Origin: an uncultured Lachnospiraceae bacterium
GTDB taxonomy: Bacteria > Bacillota > Clostridia > Lachnospirales > Lachnospiraceae
Length of the DNA stretch: 37,536 bases
Direction: 5' to 3'
Assembly (NCBI GenBank): GCA_905235745.1
Contig: CAJOMN010000018.1
Coordinates: forward strand, 1 to 37,536
The first letter of the stretch is position 1; every line of letters starts with the position of its first letter. The notes under the pieces are model-generated. The model ran no database searches. It was not told the DNA's origin and saw only the letters and a list, made by a program, of their open reading frames with translations. Shown here piece after piece: positions 1 to 7,825 of the stretch. Made by a program: the position numbers and the translations under genes.

Positions 1-1
1 A

Positions 2-235
2 GTGTTCCTCAGCCAGGTCTACAGGAAGAGCGAGACCGATGTATTCAAATATTACCAGTTCTTTAATGCGGATACGGAAGAAGAGTTCAATGATTTTTAT
101 GACAACATCAAGAGCCTATCGATGTACGACACGGGCGTTGATGCCGCGTTCGGAGACGAATTCATAACACTTTCGGTATGTGCATATCATGTCGACAACG
201 GAAGACTCGTTGTTGTCGGGAAGCGTATAAAGTAG
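2..235 (+). CDS. Class B sortase, C-terminal fragment
   Basis: Partial gene whose start lies left of the window; 77 residues are visible. The tail matches the end of class B sortases, membrane-anchored cysteine transpeptidases that attach surface proteins to peptidoglycan or build pili. The visible catalytic features are a TLSVC motif, a variant of the family TLSTC, with the nucleophilic Cys at local residue 60, and the Arg of NGRLVVV at local residue 68. The His lies outside the window. The stop is followed after 37 bp by the histidine kinase on the same strand. The GTG at position 2 is only the first possible start codon in view and is probably internal. The family call is fairly confident, but the substrate cannot be told. 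Confidence 0.75.
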   Translation: MFLSQVYRKSETDVFKYYQFFNADTEEEFNDFYDNIKSLSMYDTGVDAAFGDEFITLSVCAYHVDNGRLVVVGKRIK

Positions 236-272
236 TAAAATTATATACCGAAGAATACTATCGGAGCAGTAT

Positions 273-2135
273 ATGGACTTTTTTAAGAAGATCTTCGGTT
301 ATTTTTTCCGGAACGAACTTACAATCAGACATAAGCTTGTAAATGTTATCCTCGGAACAGCTTTCTTAGTGCAGTTTCCCAGCCTTATTATGGGAATTAT
401 CGTGAGAACATCGACAATGGGTATCATTACGCAGATAGTAATGATATTTTTCATTGCGCTTGTCCTGTACTTTACCAACAAGTACCCGGATTCCTCGATC
501 CCTCCGATGATAATTGTCGGAGTCGCCAATCTGTTAGTCTTCCCGTATATGTATTTTGTGTGCGGCGGCTACAGTTCGGGTATAGTTATTTGGATACTGT
601 TCGGATCTATATTCACATGGCTTCTTGTTGACACGAAACCGGCGATCGTTATTACGATCATCATTTTTGGACTCATAAACGGGTGTCTGTTCATTGAAAA
701 GATGTATCCGCAGTTCGTAGCACGCCTATATACAAGAAATGACGAGATAATGGATACATCCCTATCGTTTCTGTTTGTAACGCTGATCTTCGGCGTAATC
801 TTCAAATACCAGACCGCAGCATATGAAAAACAGGCCAAGACACTGAGGGCAAATGATGACGCGCTCCGTAATCTCAATGAGGATCTTGAAGAGGCGAACC
901 TGAGGCTTGCGACCGCAAGCGAGGCCAAGTCGAGCTTTCTTGCCAACATGTCCCATGAGATCAGGACGCCTATCAATGCGGTTCTCGGAATGGACGAGAT
1001 GATACTTCGCGAGTGCCGGGATAAGCAGATATTAGAGTACGCCAATGATATCGACAGTGCCGGACACCAGCTCCTGTCACTTGTAAATGATATCCTTGAT
1101 TTTTCGAAGATAGAATCGGGCAAGATGGAGCTTCATCCCGTGGAATATGAGCTGTTCTCGGTGATGTATGACTGCTATAACATGATCCTCATGCGTGCCA
1201 GGAGGAAGGATCTTACGTTCACTGTAGCTAATGATCCGGAGCTGCCCGCTTTTCTGTTTGGCGACGAGGTCAGGATCAGGCAGGTGATCATGAACCTGCT
1301 TACGAATGCCGTCAAGTATACGAAGGACGGCTCCGTGACGCTGAGTTTCGGATTCGAGAATATCGACGAGGATAACATCAACCTGATCATATCCGTCAAG
1401 GATACCGGTATAGGTATCTCCGAAGACAATCAGAAGAGTCTGTTCGACTCGTTCACAAGACTTGATGAGAATATGCACCGCAATATAGAGGGCACGGGAC
1501 TCGGATTGTCGATCACGAAGAAGTTTACCGATATGATGGGAGGGACAATAGATGTCGAGTCAGAGCTGTACAAGGGCTCTACATTCACCGTTACGATCCC
1601 TCAGAAGATCGCCGGAAGGGAAGCGATAGGCAAATTTGATGAAAAGCTCAATCACAAGAGAGTGACCGTACCGGAAGACAGGGATATTACCGCAGCTCCC
1701 GCCGAGAAGTTTACGGCGCCTCATGCAAGGATACTTGTAGTTGATGATGTGAAGATGAACCTTAACGTTGTAAGGCTGCTCCTCAAGAAGACAAACGTAC
1801 AGACTGACCTTGCCGCAAGCGGGGATGAATGCCTCAAGTATACGCTGATGAAGAGGTATGACATCATACTCATGGATCATATGATGCCGATCATGGATGG
1901 TATCGAAGCATTTCACAGGATAAGGGAGCAGGCGGACGGACTTAATACGGATACGCCCGTTGTTGCGCTTACGGCAAACGCCCTTGTAGGTGCGCAGGAA
2001 ATGTATCTTGCGGAGGGATTTGCTTCATATCTGAGCAAGCCGGTTAAGGGAAGCGATCTGGAGGACTGCCTGTTAAAGCTGCTTCCGGAAGATAAGATCG
2101 TATGGGAAGATAATGGAAACGAGGACAAAGCATAG
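273..2135 (+). CDS. Hybrid sensor histidine kinase/response regulator
   Basis: Membrane two-component hybrid kinase of 620 residues. Residues 1-180 are hydrophobic with about six predicted membrane segments and no recognisable extracellular sensor domain. A coiled-coil linker (about 183-220) follows. The kinase core has an H-box with phospho-acceptor His228 in SHEIRTP, an N-box (NLLTNAVKYT, 341-350), G1 (DTGIGIS) and G2 (GTGLGLSI). A receiver domain occupies about 485-605, with the acidic pair Asp491/492, phospho-acceptor Asp535 in LMDHMMP, Thr567 and Lys589. No HPt or DNA-binding output domain is present, so the phosphate must pass to a separate partner or the receiver may act on the kinase itself. 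The start ATG has a GGAG about 8 nt upstream. The end overlaps the next gene by 23 bp, which suggests translational coupling. The signal sensed is unknown. Confidence 0.9.
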   Translation: MDFFKKIFGYFFRNELTIRHKLVNVILGTAFLVQFPSLIMGIIVRTSTMGIITQIVMIFFIALVLYFTNKYPDSSIPPMIIVGVANLLVFPYMYFVCGGYSSGIVIWILFGSIFTWLLVDTKPAIVITIIIFGLINGCLFIEKMYPQFVARLYTRNDEIMDTSLSFLFVTLIFGVIFKYQTAAYEKQAKTLRANDDALRNLNEDLEEANLRLATASEAKSSFLANMSHEIRTPINAVLGMDEMILRECRDKQILEYANDIDSAGHQLLSLVNDILDFSKIESGKMELHPVEYELFSVMYDCYNMILMRARRKDLTFTVANDPELPAFLFGDEVRIRQVIMNLLTNAVKYTKDGSVTLSFGFENIDEDNINLIISVKDTGIGISEDNQKSLFDSFTRLDENMHRNIEGTGLGLSITKKFTDMMGGTIDVESELYKGSTFTVTIPQKIAGREAIGKFDEKLNHKRVTVPEDRDITAAPAEKFTAPHARILVVDDVKMNLNVVRLLLKKTNVQTDLAASGDECLKYTLMKRYDIILMDHMMPIMDGIEAFHRIREQADGLNTDTPVVALTANALVGAQEMYLAEGFASYLSKPVKGSDLEDCLLKLLPEDKIVWEDNGNEDKA

Positions 2136-2805
2136 AAGAGCGCTTATAACGGCGCTTAACATTTTCTCGATAATACTGTTGGGTCTGGTACTTCAGATTG
2201 GCGGCGCTTACCTTGTAAACGCCGCTGTGAACATTATGGGGGCATATGACGAAGCTTCCTATGCTGCGTCCGCAGCGCTCCAGTACAGTGATTTTATGTC
2301 CTATATCAGGACCATAGAGCCGAAACAGTTTGCAAACGTCATATTTGTGGCTCCTCTTGTCGAGGAGATCATATTCAGGCTGATATTTCTGCGCGCGGGC
2401 AGCATGGTCTTCCCGTTCTGGGCCGCGAACCTGATCCAGGCAGCGCTGTTCGGGCTGTACCATACGCTTACGATCCAGAAGGTATACGGTTTTGCCATCG
2501 GTATCGTCATAGGATGCGTGTTCTATTATTGCCCGCTCATATATCGTAATTACAGGGAAGCAGCCGGATATCGCGATAACGCGGATACCATTTCGAATCT
2601 TCCGAACAGTCTGATAGGCGTGGCGGCAACGTTTCTTCTGCATGTCGTGATCAATGCGGCCGGGATATTCGTGGCACCTCTCATGCCCGCAGATATCAGT
2701 AACACCCTCCAGATCATCATAGGCTCGGTCTTCATGCTCATTGCGTATGCCGCCTCGTATGTACTGTATTACAGCTCGAAAAAGGAGATGACAGATGCCC
2801 GTTAG
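2113..2805 (+). CDS. CPBP family intramembrane metalloprotease
   Basis: Polytopic membrane protein of 230 residues with the CPBP (CAAX protease and bacteriocin-processing, Abi) signature: EExxxR as E84, E85 and R89 in VEEIIFR, FxxxH as F113 to H117 in FGLYH, and a later HxxxN at His177 and Asn181. These residues form the glutamate/histidine active site in the membrane. Bacterial members include bacteriocin self-immunity proteins and prenyl-protein-type endopeptidases, but most have no known substrate. It overlaps the histidine kinase upstream by 23 bp and the ATP-grasp gene downstream by 11 bp, so the three are probably co-translated. Family assignment is firm; the role in this unit is not known. 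Confidence 0.85.
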   Translation: METRTKHRRALITALNIFSIILLGLVLQIGGAYLVNAAVNIMGAYDEASYAASAALQYSDFMSYIRTIEPKQFANVIFVAPLVEEIIFRLIFLRAGSMVFPFWAANLIQAALFGLYHTLTIQKVYGFAIGIVIGCVFYYCPLIYRNYREAAGYRDNADTISNLPNSLIGVAATFLLHVVINAAGIFVAPLMPADISNTLQIIIGSVFMLIAYAASYVLYYSSKKEMTDAR

Positions 2806-3694
2806 AGGACTCCTGATAGTAAACGGTTTTCTGAAGACAGATGCGGTAAATGAGACATACAGCAGCCTTATTGCCGGAGCGAAGAGAGCCGGGATAGATA
2901 TGACTCTGTCGGTCAATTCGGATTACTTCGTCGATCTGGCCGACCAAACGGTCAGATGTATCGATCCGAAGGTTCGCGCAATGCTTGATGATTCCGCGTT
3001 TATACTGTTCTGGAACAAGGACGTATTTCTCGGACGCGCATTGGAGAGGGAAGGACACCGGCTGTTCAACTGCGCCGATGCGATAGAATACTGTGACAAC
3101 AAGGCCCTGACATTTGAGAAGCTCTCCGGAAAGGTAAGGGTACCGCGTACATACAAGATACCCATGACATTTGAGACGGTAGGCTATACCACGTTCGGAT
3201 TCGAGGAATTTTTGGGAGATACTCTCGGATACCCATATGTCATCAAGGAGTGTTACGGCTCATACGGAGGGCAGGTATATCTGGCAGGCGACCGCGATGA
3301 GGCTGTAAGGATACTGGACAGCCTTGACGGAAAAGAGTGTATCGCCCAGGAGTTCATCGATACAAGCAGAGGACGTGATCTTCGGGCATATGTTGTGGGA
3401 GACCGTGTTGTGGCCGCGATGGTCAGAAGCAATGCGGATGATTTTCGCTCCAATATAGAAAACGGAGGATGTCCGTCCCGGTATGACATCACAAGGCAGC
3501 AGGAGCAGATGGCGGTAAGCGCCACACTAAAGCTCGGCCTTGATTTTGCGGGAGTGGACATCCTCTTTGGTAATAACGCAGAGCCGATACTGTGCGAGGT
3601 CAATTCAAATGCCCAGTTCCGGGCACTACTGAAGGCAACTGACATCGACATTACGGATGCGCTGTTTGAACATATTATCAGTTCTCTGCCTTGA
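2795..3694 (+). CDS. RimK-like ATP-grasp ligase
   Basis: Cytosolic ATP-grasp enzyme of 299 residues, a family that joins a carboxylate to an amine or thiol through an acyl-phosphate. The N-terminal preATP-grasp region is followed by the ATP-grasp fold: Lys151 and a flexible Gly-rich loop (YGSYGGQV, 154-161), the hinge region AQEFID (185-190), the GRDLRAYVVGD strand (193-203), and metal-binding residues in VDILF (254-258) and CEVNSN (267-272). This pattern resembles the RimK/alpha-L-glutamate ligase branch. The start ATG lies within the end of the CPBP protease gene, and an SD-like AAGGAG sits about 9 nt upstream. The 3' end overlaps the convergent putP gene by 17 bp. The substrate is unknown, and no graspetide precursor is visible nearby. 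Confidence 0.8.
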   Translation: MPVRGLLIVNGFLKTDAVNETYSSLIAGAKRAGIDMTLSVNSDYFVDLADQTVRCIDPKVRAMLDDSAFILFWNKDVFLGRALEREGHRLFNCADAIEYCDNKALTFEKLSGKVRVPRTYKIPMTFETVGYTTFGFEEFLGDTLGYPYVIKECYGSYGGQVYLAGDRDEAVRILDSLDGKECIAQEFIDTSRGRDLRAYVVGDRVVAAMVRSNADDFRSNIENGGCPSRYDITRQQEQMAVSATLKLGLDFAGVDILFGNNAEPILCEVNSNAQFRALLKATDIDITDALFEHIISSLP

Positions 3695-5207
3695 CCTCGT
3701 CGAATTCCTTCAGGATCGCGTCACTCGGTGCCCTCGTAACAAGAGATACGATGATTATTGCGAGAAGGCTTATGATGAATCCGGGAGCGAGAGAGTACAG
3801 ACCCGTGATCGAACCTATCGTAGTTCCCGATACAAGAGGAATGTAATCCCACATTATTATCGTAAGAGCGCCGGATATGATGCCTGCGATCGCGCCGTAG
3901 AAGTTCGTGCGGCGCCAGAAGAGCGAGCACAGGACAAGAGGTCCGAATGCGGCACCGAATCCCGCCCAGGCATCCGATACAAGCTTCATTACCGAGCTGT
4001 CGGGATTCCATGCGATGATGAGGGCGATAATGGCAACGACTATCGTTGCGAGCCTTCCGACATTCAGTACACGTGATTCATCGGCATCTTTCCTGACGAT
4101 CCCCTTATACAGGTCTTCCGATACGGCAGACGACGCAACGAGAAGCTGCGAATCCGCGGTCGACATGATCGCCGCAAGGATCGCCGCTATAAACAGACCT
4201 GCGAAGATCGCCGCGTTCATATCTTCGGTAAATACTTTCTTGATCATTTCTATAAACACTTTTTCGGAATCCTCGAGGACGCCGGCACTTGACGCAAGAT
4301 ACGCTCTTCCGAGAACGCCGATGAAGCATGCGAACGCCAGTCCGAGCACTACCCATATGATGGCAATGGACTTGGATTTCTTGAGTTCATTCTGATCTTT
4401 GATAGCCATGAACCTTACAAGGATATGCGGCATTCCGAAGTAACCGAGCCCCCATGCGAGCGAGGATATTATTGAAACCGCCGAGATATTCGTTCCGTTC
4501 TCCATTACGGGGTTAAGGAATGTCCCGGAATCAACGCCCGTCGATGCGAGGTTTGCCCCGAAGTTGGACGGCCCCATGATGGAAAAGGCGATGAGCGGTA
4601 CTGCCAGGACCGCGACAAGCATCAGGAGTCCCTGAATGAAGTCCGTTGTACAAACGGCAAGGAATCCGCCCATAAATGTGTATACGAGAATTACGACCGC
4701 TACGATTATAAGAGCGATGTGATAATCGATTCCGAACACCGAATTGAACAGCTTGCCGCCGGAAGCGAATGCGGAAGCGGTATACACTACGAAGAACAGA
4801 ACTATTACCGCGGAAGAGATACCGAGCAGTACCTTCTTCTCATCGTGATAGCGATTGACGAAGAATTCGGGGAGCGTTAAGGAATTGCCGGCGTGTATCG
4901 TGTATTTGCGTAATGGTCCCGCTACAAACAGCCAGTTGGCAATGGTTCCGAGCATCAGACCTATACCGATCCATACCTGCCCCGTTCCCATGGCGTAGAT
5001 GCTTCCCGGCAGGCCCATAAGCATCCATCCGCTCATATCGGATGCTCCCGCGGAAAGCGCCGCAACAAATCCGTTAAGCGATCTTCCGCCAAGGAAGTAA
5101 TCTTCGGAACTGTTGTTCTTTTTCATGAACATTGCGCCGATAAAGATCATCATAAGCAGATAGACAGCTATCGCTATAATGATCCACAGCATTGATGAAG
5201 TAGTCAT
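3678..5207 (-). CDS. putP: Sodium/proline symporter
   Basis: Secondary transporter of the sodium:solute symporter (LeuT-fold) family, 509 residues with about 13 membrane segments and a full-length alignment to PutP. The diagnostic segment LSAGASDMSGW (51-61) contains Asp57 and Ser59, which correspond to residues involved in sodium binding in Escherichia coli PutP. It would import L-proline with Na+ for osmoprotection or as a nitrogen and carbon source. It is the last gene of the minus-strand unit. Its ATG overlaps the stop of the upstream methyltransferase by 4 bp (ATGA), and an SD (GGAGG on the minus strand) precedes it. Its stop falls inside the convergent ATP-grasp gene. Substrate specificity among close relatives, such as pantothenate or other solute carriers, cannot be settled by motif alone. 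Confidence 0.88.
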   Translation of the reverse strand: MTTSSMLWIIIAIAVYLLMMIFIGAMFMKKNNSSEDYFLGGRSLNGFVAALSAGASDMSGWMLMGLPGSIYAMGTGQVWIGIGLMLGTIANWLFVAGPLRKYTIHAGNSLTLPEFFVNRYHDEKKVLLGISSAVIVLFFVVYTASAFASGGKLFNSVFGIDYHIALIIVAVVILVYTFMGGFLAVCTTDFIQGLLMLVAVLAVPLIAFSIMGPSNFGANLASTGVDSGTFLNPVMENGTNISAVSIISSLAWGLGYFGMPHILVRFMAIKDQNELKKSKSIAIIWVVLGLAFACFIGVLGRAYLASSAGVLEDSEKVFIEMIKKVFTEDMNAAIFAGLFIAAILAAIMSTADSQLLVASSAVSEDLYKGIVRKDADESRVLNVGRLATIVVAIIALIIAWNPDSSVMKLVSDAWAGFGAAFGPLVLCSLFWRRTNFYGAIAGIISGALTIIMWDYIPLVSGTTIGSITGLYSLAPGFIISLLAIIIVSLVTRAPSDAILKEFDEVKAEN

Positions 5208-6091
5208 TTGTTATCTCCTCCTGTATATCTTCCCGATGCTCCGCACGGGAGCACCAGATTGGTTCCCTTTACGGGAAGTCCGACCTCGTCGGCAATTACC
5301 GTGCCTCCGAAGCGACTGACATAAACAGTATTCATCATATATGAAAGTACCGCAGGCTGCAACCCTGTTGTGTAGGAATTGAGAAGAACGAACAATGGTC
5401 TGTCTGCGAGTATCTGTGTGGTCTTCTCCAGAAGCGGGAATATACAGTCTTCAAGCTTCCATATCTCGCCCTTTGGTCCCCTGCCGTATGAGGGAGGATC
5501 CATGATTATGGCGTCATATCTGCTGCCGCGCCGCATCTCACGTTCGACAAACCTGACACAGTCATCGACCAGCCACCTGACAGGAGCGTCCTCAAGGGCG
5601 CTTGCCCTGGCGTTCTCCTTCGCCCAGCCGACCATTCCCTTTGCGGCATCTACATGCGTGACCTTTGCTCCCGCAGCTGCGGCAGCAATAGTGGCGCCGC
5701 CGGTGTAGGCAAAGAGGTTCAGGACGTTTATCGTCCGCCCCGGCTCTTTTGCGATCGCTTCCTTTATTATAGTAGAAAACCAGTCCCAGTTTGCCGCCTG
5801 CTCCGGGAACAGTCCCGTGTGCTTGAACGCGAAAGGCTTTAGACAGAATGTCAGATCATTGTAGCGTATGCTCCACTCATCGGGCAGGTCGAAGAATTCC
5901 CATTCTCCGCCGCCCTTATTGGAACGGTGATAGTGGGCGTTGGGATGCTTCCACATTGGATGGAGCTTCGGAGTATCCCAGATCACCTGCGGATCGGGAC
6001 GTATGAGCACATAGTCGCCCCATCTCTCAAGCTTTTCTCCGCCGCTTGTATCAAGCACTTCATAATCCTGCCAATTAGAGGCTAAGTACAT
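5204..6091 (-). CDS. RlmI-like class I SAM-dependent methyltransferase
   Basis: Rossmann-fold methyltransferase of 295 residues from the COG1092 group, which includes the rRNA cytosine-C5 methyltransferases RlmI and RlmK/L. SAM motif I is visible at 123-134 (LNLFAYTGGAT), and the catalytic motif IV DPPSYGRG lies at 198-205. The N-terminus is shorter than in RlmI and lacks an obvious PUA domain, so this is a distinct subgroup; its RNA target is not known. A good SD (GGAGGG, minus strand) precedes the ATG. It sits 43 bp behind the DUF2752 gene and is translationally coupled to putP through an ATGA overlap. Family is confident; substrate is inferred only from the family. Confidence 0.8.
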   Translation of the reverse strand: MYLASNWQDYEVLDTSGGEKLERWGDYVLIRPDPQVIWDTPKLHPMWKHPNAHYHRSNKGGGEWEFFDLPDEWSIRYNDLTFCLKPFAFKHTGLFPEQAANWDWFSTIIKEAIAKEPGRTINVLNLFAYTGGATIAAAAAGAKVTHVDAAKGMVGWAKENARASALEDAPVRWLVDDCVRFVEREMRRGSRYDAIIMDPPSYGRGPKGEIWKLEDCIFPLLEKTTQILADRPLFVLLNSYTTGLQPAVLSYMMNTVYVSRFGGTVIADEVGLPVKGTNLVLPCGASGRYTGGDNK

Positions 6092-6134
6092 TGTCCCTCC
6101 TAACTACGAGATCAAGGTCGCCCGCCCGTTGGAA

Positions 6135-6614
6135 TTACAGAAACCAGTAATATCCGAAGGCTATCTGGGCGACAAGCTTTACTATCCACTGCGCGATCAC
6201 AAGCCCCAGAAATATGTATATATATTTGAGGATAGCCCCGTCCCTTGATTTTCTCACCCCGAAGATGATATACAAAGTACATCGTACCATGAATACGATG
6301 TATACGATAACCCCGAACATAAGAGGCGGATAGTCGTACAGGCTCTTAAGGAACTCGCCCCGGAGCAGTGCCCTTAGCGAGCGTGTGCCTCCGCAGCCCG
6401 GACAGCAAAGATGTGTTACCTTATTAAATACGCACGGATAACTGATCCGCAGGACGTTAATACCCGTGCAAAAGTAAAGCAGCACTGCCGCAATACTAAT
6501 GCCCAGTGCCACTAAACCAAGTTCATATAACAACTTATCCGTATTCCCGAGTCTGTTCTTACATATTCTCGATCGAATCAATAATATTCTCCAATGCATC
6601 GGGATCGGCGGCAT
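6135..6614 (-). CDS. DUF2752 membrane protein
   Basis: Small membrane protein, 159 residues from the first ATG, carrying the DUF2752 signature CPGCGGTR (71-78) between hydrophobic segments; about three membrane helices are visible. The Cys pair suggests a metal or redox site, but no function is established for the family. The first ATG would overlap the upstream DUF4190 gene by 56 bp. A TTG at 6581, preceded by GGAG with 7 nt spacing on the minus strand, gives a 148-residue protein with a 23-bp overlap and is a plausible alternative start. It belongs to the unit read leftward from 6952-6980. The pairing with a DUF4190 protein suggests that the two act together, but this is inference. Confidence 0.7.
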   Translation of the reverse strand: MPPIPMHWRILLIRSRICKNRLGNTDKLLYELGLVALGISIAAVLLYFCTGINVLRISYPCVFNKVTHLCCPGCGGTRSLRALLRGEFLKSLYDYPPLMFGVIVYIVFMVRCTLYIIFGVRKSRDGAILKYIYIFLGLVIAQWIVKLVAQIAFGYYWFL

Positions 6615-6903
6615 TTATTATTCCGCCGGTAATAGCCGAAAAGATCAGGATCGAGACAGCGGTCACAAGTCCTATTCCGCCGCATATAATGCCGGCGATT
6701 GCCATTCCCTTTCCATCTTCATGTCTGCTTATTGATATGAAACCAAGTACACCGGCAGCAACGGCGGCAATGATCGACAACCATCCGCAGCAGCTGCATA
6801 TAAGAGATATTATGCCGCATACGAGCGAGATTATAGCAAATACCTTTGATTCGTCCTGTGCGGCCTCATTGTAATCAATCCCGTTATTGTCTGTATCACC
6901 CAT
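6559..6903 (-). CDS. DUF4190-type small membrane protein
   Basis: Membrane protein of 114 residues with an acidic, polar N-terminus (about 1-20), two hydrophobic helices (about 22-57 and 67-93) and a short acidic tail. The pattern and the spacer SISRHEDGKGMAIAGI are typical of DUF4190, whose function is unknown. It is the first gene of the minus-strand unit. An SD-like GGGAGGA lies 9 nt upstream of the ATG on the minus strand, and a consensus promoter lies about 50 bp upstream. Its 3' end overlaps the DUF2752 gene. Confidence 0.72.
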   Translation of the reverse strand: MGDTDNNGIDYNEAAQDESKVFAIISLVCGIISLICSCCGWLSIIAAVAAGVLGFISISRHEDGKGMAIAGIICGGIGLVTAVSILIFSAITGGIINAADPDALENIIDSIENM

Positions 6904-6951
6904 TCAATATATCCTCCCTGATTCTATGACTTGGCTATGCCCATAGAACGA

Positions 6952-6980
6952 ATTATAATGTATCAATGCTGTGAATGCAA
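6952..6980 (-). promoter_or_regulatory. SigA-type promoter for the minus-strand DUF4190-putP unit
   Basis: On the minus strand, TTGCAT (6975-6980) and TATAAT (6952-6957) are separated by exactly 17 bp, a near-consensus vegetative promoter. Transcription would start near 6945. A short perfect dyad (CTATG-CC-CATAG, 6935-6946) sits at the predicted start site and could be a weak operator, though its shortness makes that uncertain. Confidence 0.7.
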
Positions 6981-7033
6981 GAAGCAATCCCAATTACCGG
7001 GGCCGGTTGCGCCAAACGCTATATGTTGTGGTA

Positions 7034-7086
7034 GGCAGGTACTGCCGCACCATTGTACTTAAAAAAATACAATTTTTCGAAAAATT
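7034..7086. other. Hairpin and A/T-rich palindrome in the divergent control region
   Basis: This part of the 582-bp gap between the divergent units holds a GC hairpin (GGCAG-GTA-CTGCC, 7034-7046), then an A/T-rich stretch with a perfect 16-bp palindrome AATTTTTCGAAAAATT (7071-7086). The A-tracts continue to 7107, just upstream of the ribosomal operon promoter, where an UP element would be expected. No gene is seen here. Function is inferred from position only. Confidence 0.4.
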
Positions 7087-7111
7087 ATTTTCAAATCTTC
7101 AAAAAAAGTTC

Positions 7112-7140
7112 TTGAAATGCCCGAACCCCTGTTGTATACT
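7112..7140 (+). promoter_or_regulatory. SigA-type promoter of the ribosomal protein operon
   Basis: TTGAAA (7112-7117) and TATACT (7135-7140) have a 17-bp spacer, preceded by A/T tracts resembling an UP element. The predicted start near 7147 gives an untranslated leader of about 340 nt before rpsJ. No competing promoter of similar quality is seen between here and rpsJ. Confidence 0.75.
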
Positions 7141-7146
7141 CGACAT

Positions 7147-7279
7147 TGCTGTGACATTGATAGCGATGAAGCAGGAGATTGCTATATGCTGATACGGCAG
7201 GAACCGTTATTTACATATAGGTAACTCGGTGGAGCGAATGTCATGTTTCGAAAACTGACGACAAGTCACTGTATACTAT
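7147..7279 (+). other. 5' part of the rpsJ leader, simple hairpins
   Basis: The transcribed leader upstream of the main structured element contains an 8-bp hairpin (7160-7167 with 7178-7185, including one G-U pair), a small ACGG/CCGT hairpin (7194-7197 with 7204-7207) and TGAC/GTCA (7255-7258 with 7264-7267). No open reading frame with a good SD was noticed. Whether these helices matter is unknown. Confidence 0.35.
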
Positions 7280-7363
7280 GTAGATAGGAGGGACCCGTGA
7301 AACGGGAGGAACCTGTCTACACCGGGAGCCCCATCGCCGCAGGCGATTCTTAATGGGCGACCG
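7280..7363 (+). ncRNA. Structured leader element A (candidate r-protein binding RNA)
   Basis: The folding proposed by hand has two domains. P1 pairs 7280-7288 with 7312-7320 (one G-U pair) and encloses a purine internal loop (AGGGA, 7289-7293, against AGGAA, 7307-7311) capped by CCCG/CGGG (7294-7297 with 7303-7306). The second domain has CGG 7323-7325 with CCG 7361-7363, a tandem GA/GA internal loop, GCCC 7328-7331 with GGGC 7355-7358, and the inner hairpin ATCGCC/GGCGAT (7333-7338 with 7342-7347), followed by the unpaired TTCTTA. The same architecture recurs at 9553-9636 with compensatory changes. It probably binds a ribosomal protein encoded in this operon and controls expression; the ligand is not known. 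Confidence 0.65.
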
Positions 7364-7434
7364 TCCTTGTTAAGAAGGAACCATACCGTGTGGTTTGAAC
7401 AGATTTAGGACACACACGGGAGAGTGTACAGTCA

Positions 7435-7485
7435 CCGCTTGTCTCACTTATCACCAGAAAGTGCGAAAAGGAGGCGGCTTTTTTT
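7435..7485 (+). promoter_or_regulatory. SD-containing terminator-like hairpin before rpsJ
   Basis: An imperfect hairpin pairs 7435-7449 with 7459-7477 (CCG/CGG at the base, then CTT/AAG, TC/GA and CACTT/AAGTG, loop 7450-7458). It is followed by C and seven T residues (7479-7485) directly abutting the rpsJ ATG. The SD AAAAGGAGG lies within its 3' arm. It could act as an intrinsic attenuator, as an SD-sequestering structure, or both. This is based on hand pairing only; no folding energy was computed. Confidence 0.4.
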
Positions 7486-7803
7486 ATGGCAACACAGGTA
7501 ATGAGAATCACATTGAAGGCATACGATCATGTCCTTATCGATGATGCGGCCAAGAAGATCATCGAGACAGTCAGGAAGAACGGATCAGAGGTTTCGGGAC
7601 CGGTACCCCTTCCCACCAAGAAGGAGGTTGTTACGATCATCCGCGCCGTTCATAAATACAAGGACAGCCGTGAGCAGTTCGAGCAAAGAACCCACAAGCG
7701 TCTGATCGATATCCTTTCACCTACACAGAAGACGGTAGATTCCCTGTCAAGGCTTGAAATGCCTGCAGGTGTTTATATCGACATCAAGATGAAGAACAAA
7801 TAA
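7486..7803 (+). CDS. rpsJ: 30S ribosomal protein S10 (uS10, NusE)
   Basis: Protein of 105 residues, the usual length for uS10, opening with [18 protein letters not shown]. It binds the head of the 30S subunit and also acts as NusE with NusB in transcription antitermination. It is the first gene of the S10-spc-alpha run. The ATG follows a strong SD (AAGGAGG, 7469-7475) and a run of seven T. The gap to rplC is 110 bp and is itself structured. Confidence 0.97.
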   Translation: MATQVMRITLKAYDHVLIDDAAKKIIETVRKNGSEVSGPVPLPTKKEVVTIIRAVHKYKDSREQFEQRTHKRLIDILSPTQKTVDSLSRLEMPAGVYIDIKMKNK

Positions 7804-7825
7804 CCTCAGCGTTTATGAATGTGTG

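Noticed and set aside
2044-2916. Minus-strand open frame of 290 codons opposite the CPBP protease gene
   Set aside because: It is opposite a gene with intact EExxxR and histidine motifs and shows no recognisable domain.
2795-3694. Graspetide biosynthesis by the ATP-grasp gene
   Set aside because: No precursor peptide with a repeated acidic core is visible in the flanking sequence, and the protein looks more like the RimK branch.
7272-7277. Second TATACT in the rpsJ leader
   Set aside because: No -35-like hexamer lies 16-18 bp upstream, and the promoter at 7112-7140 is far better.
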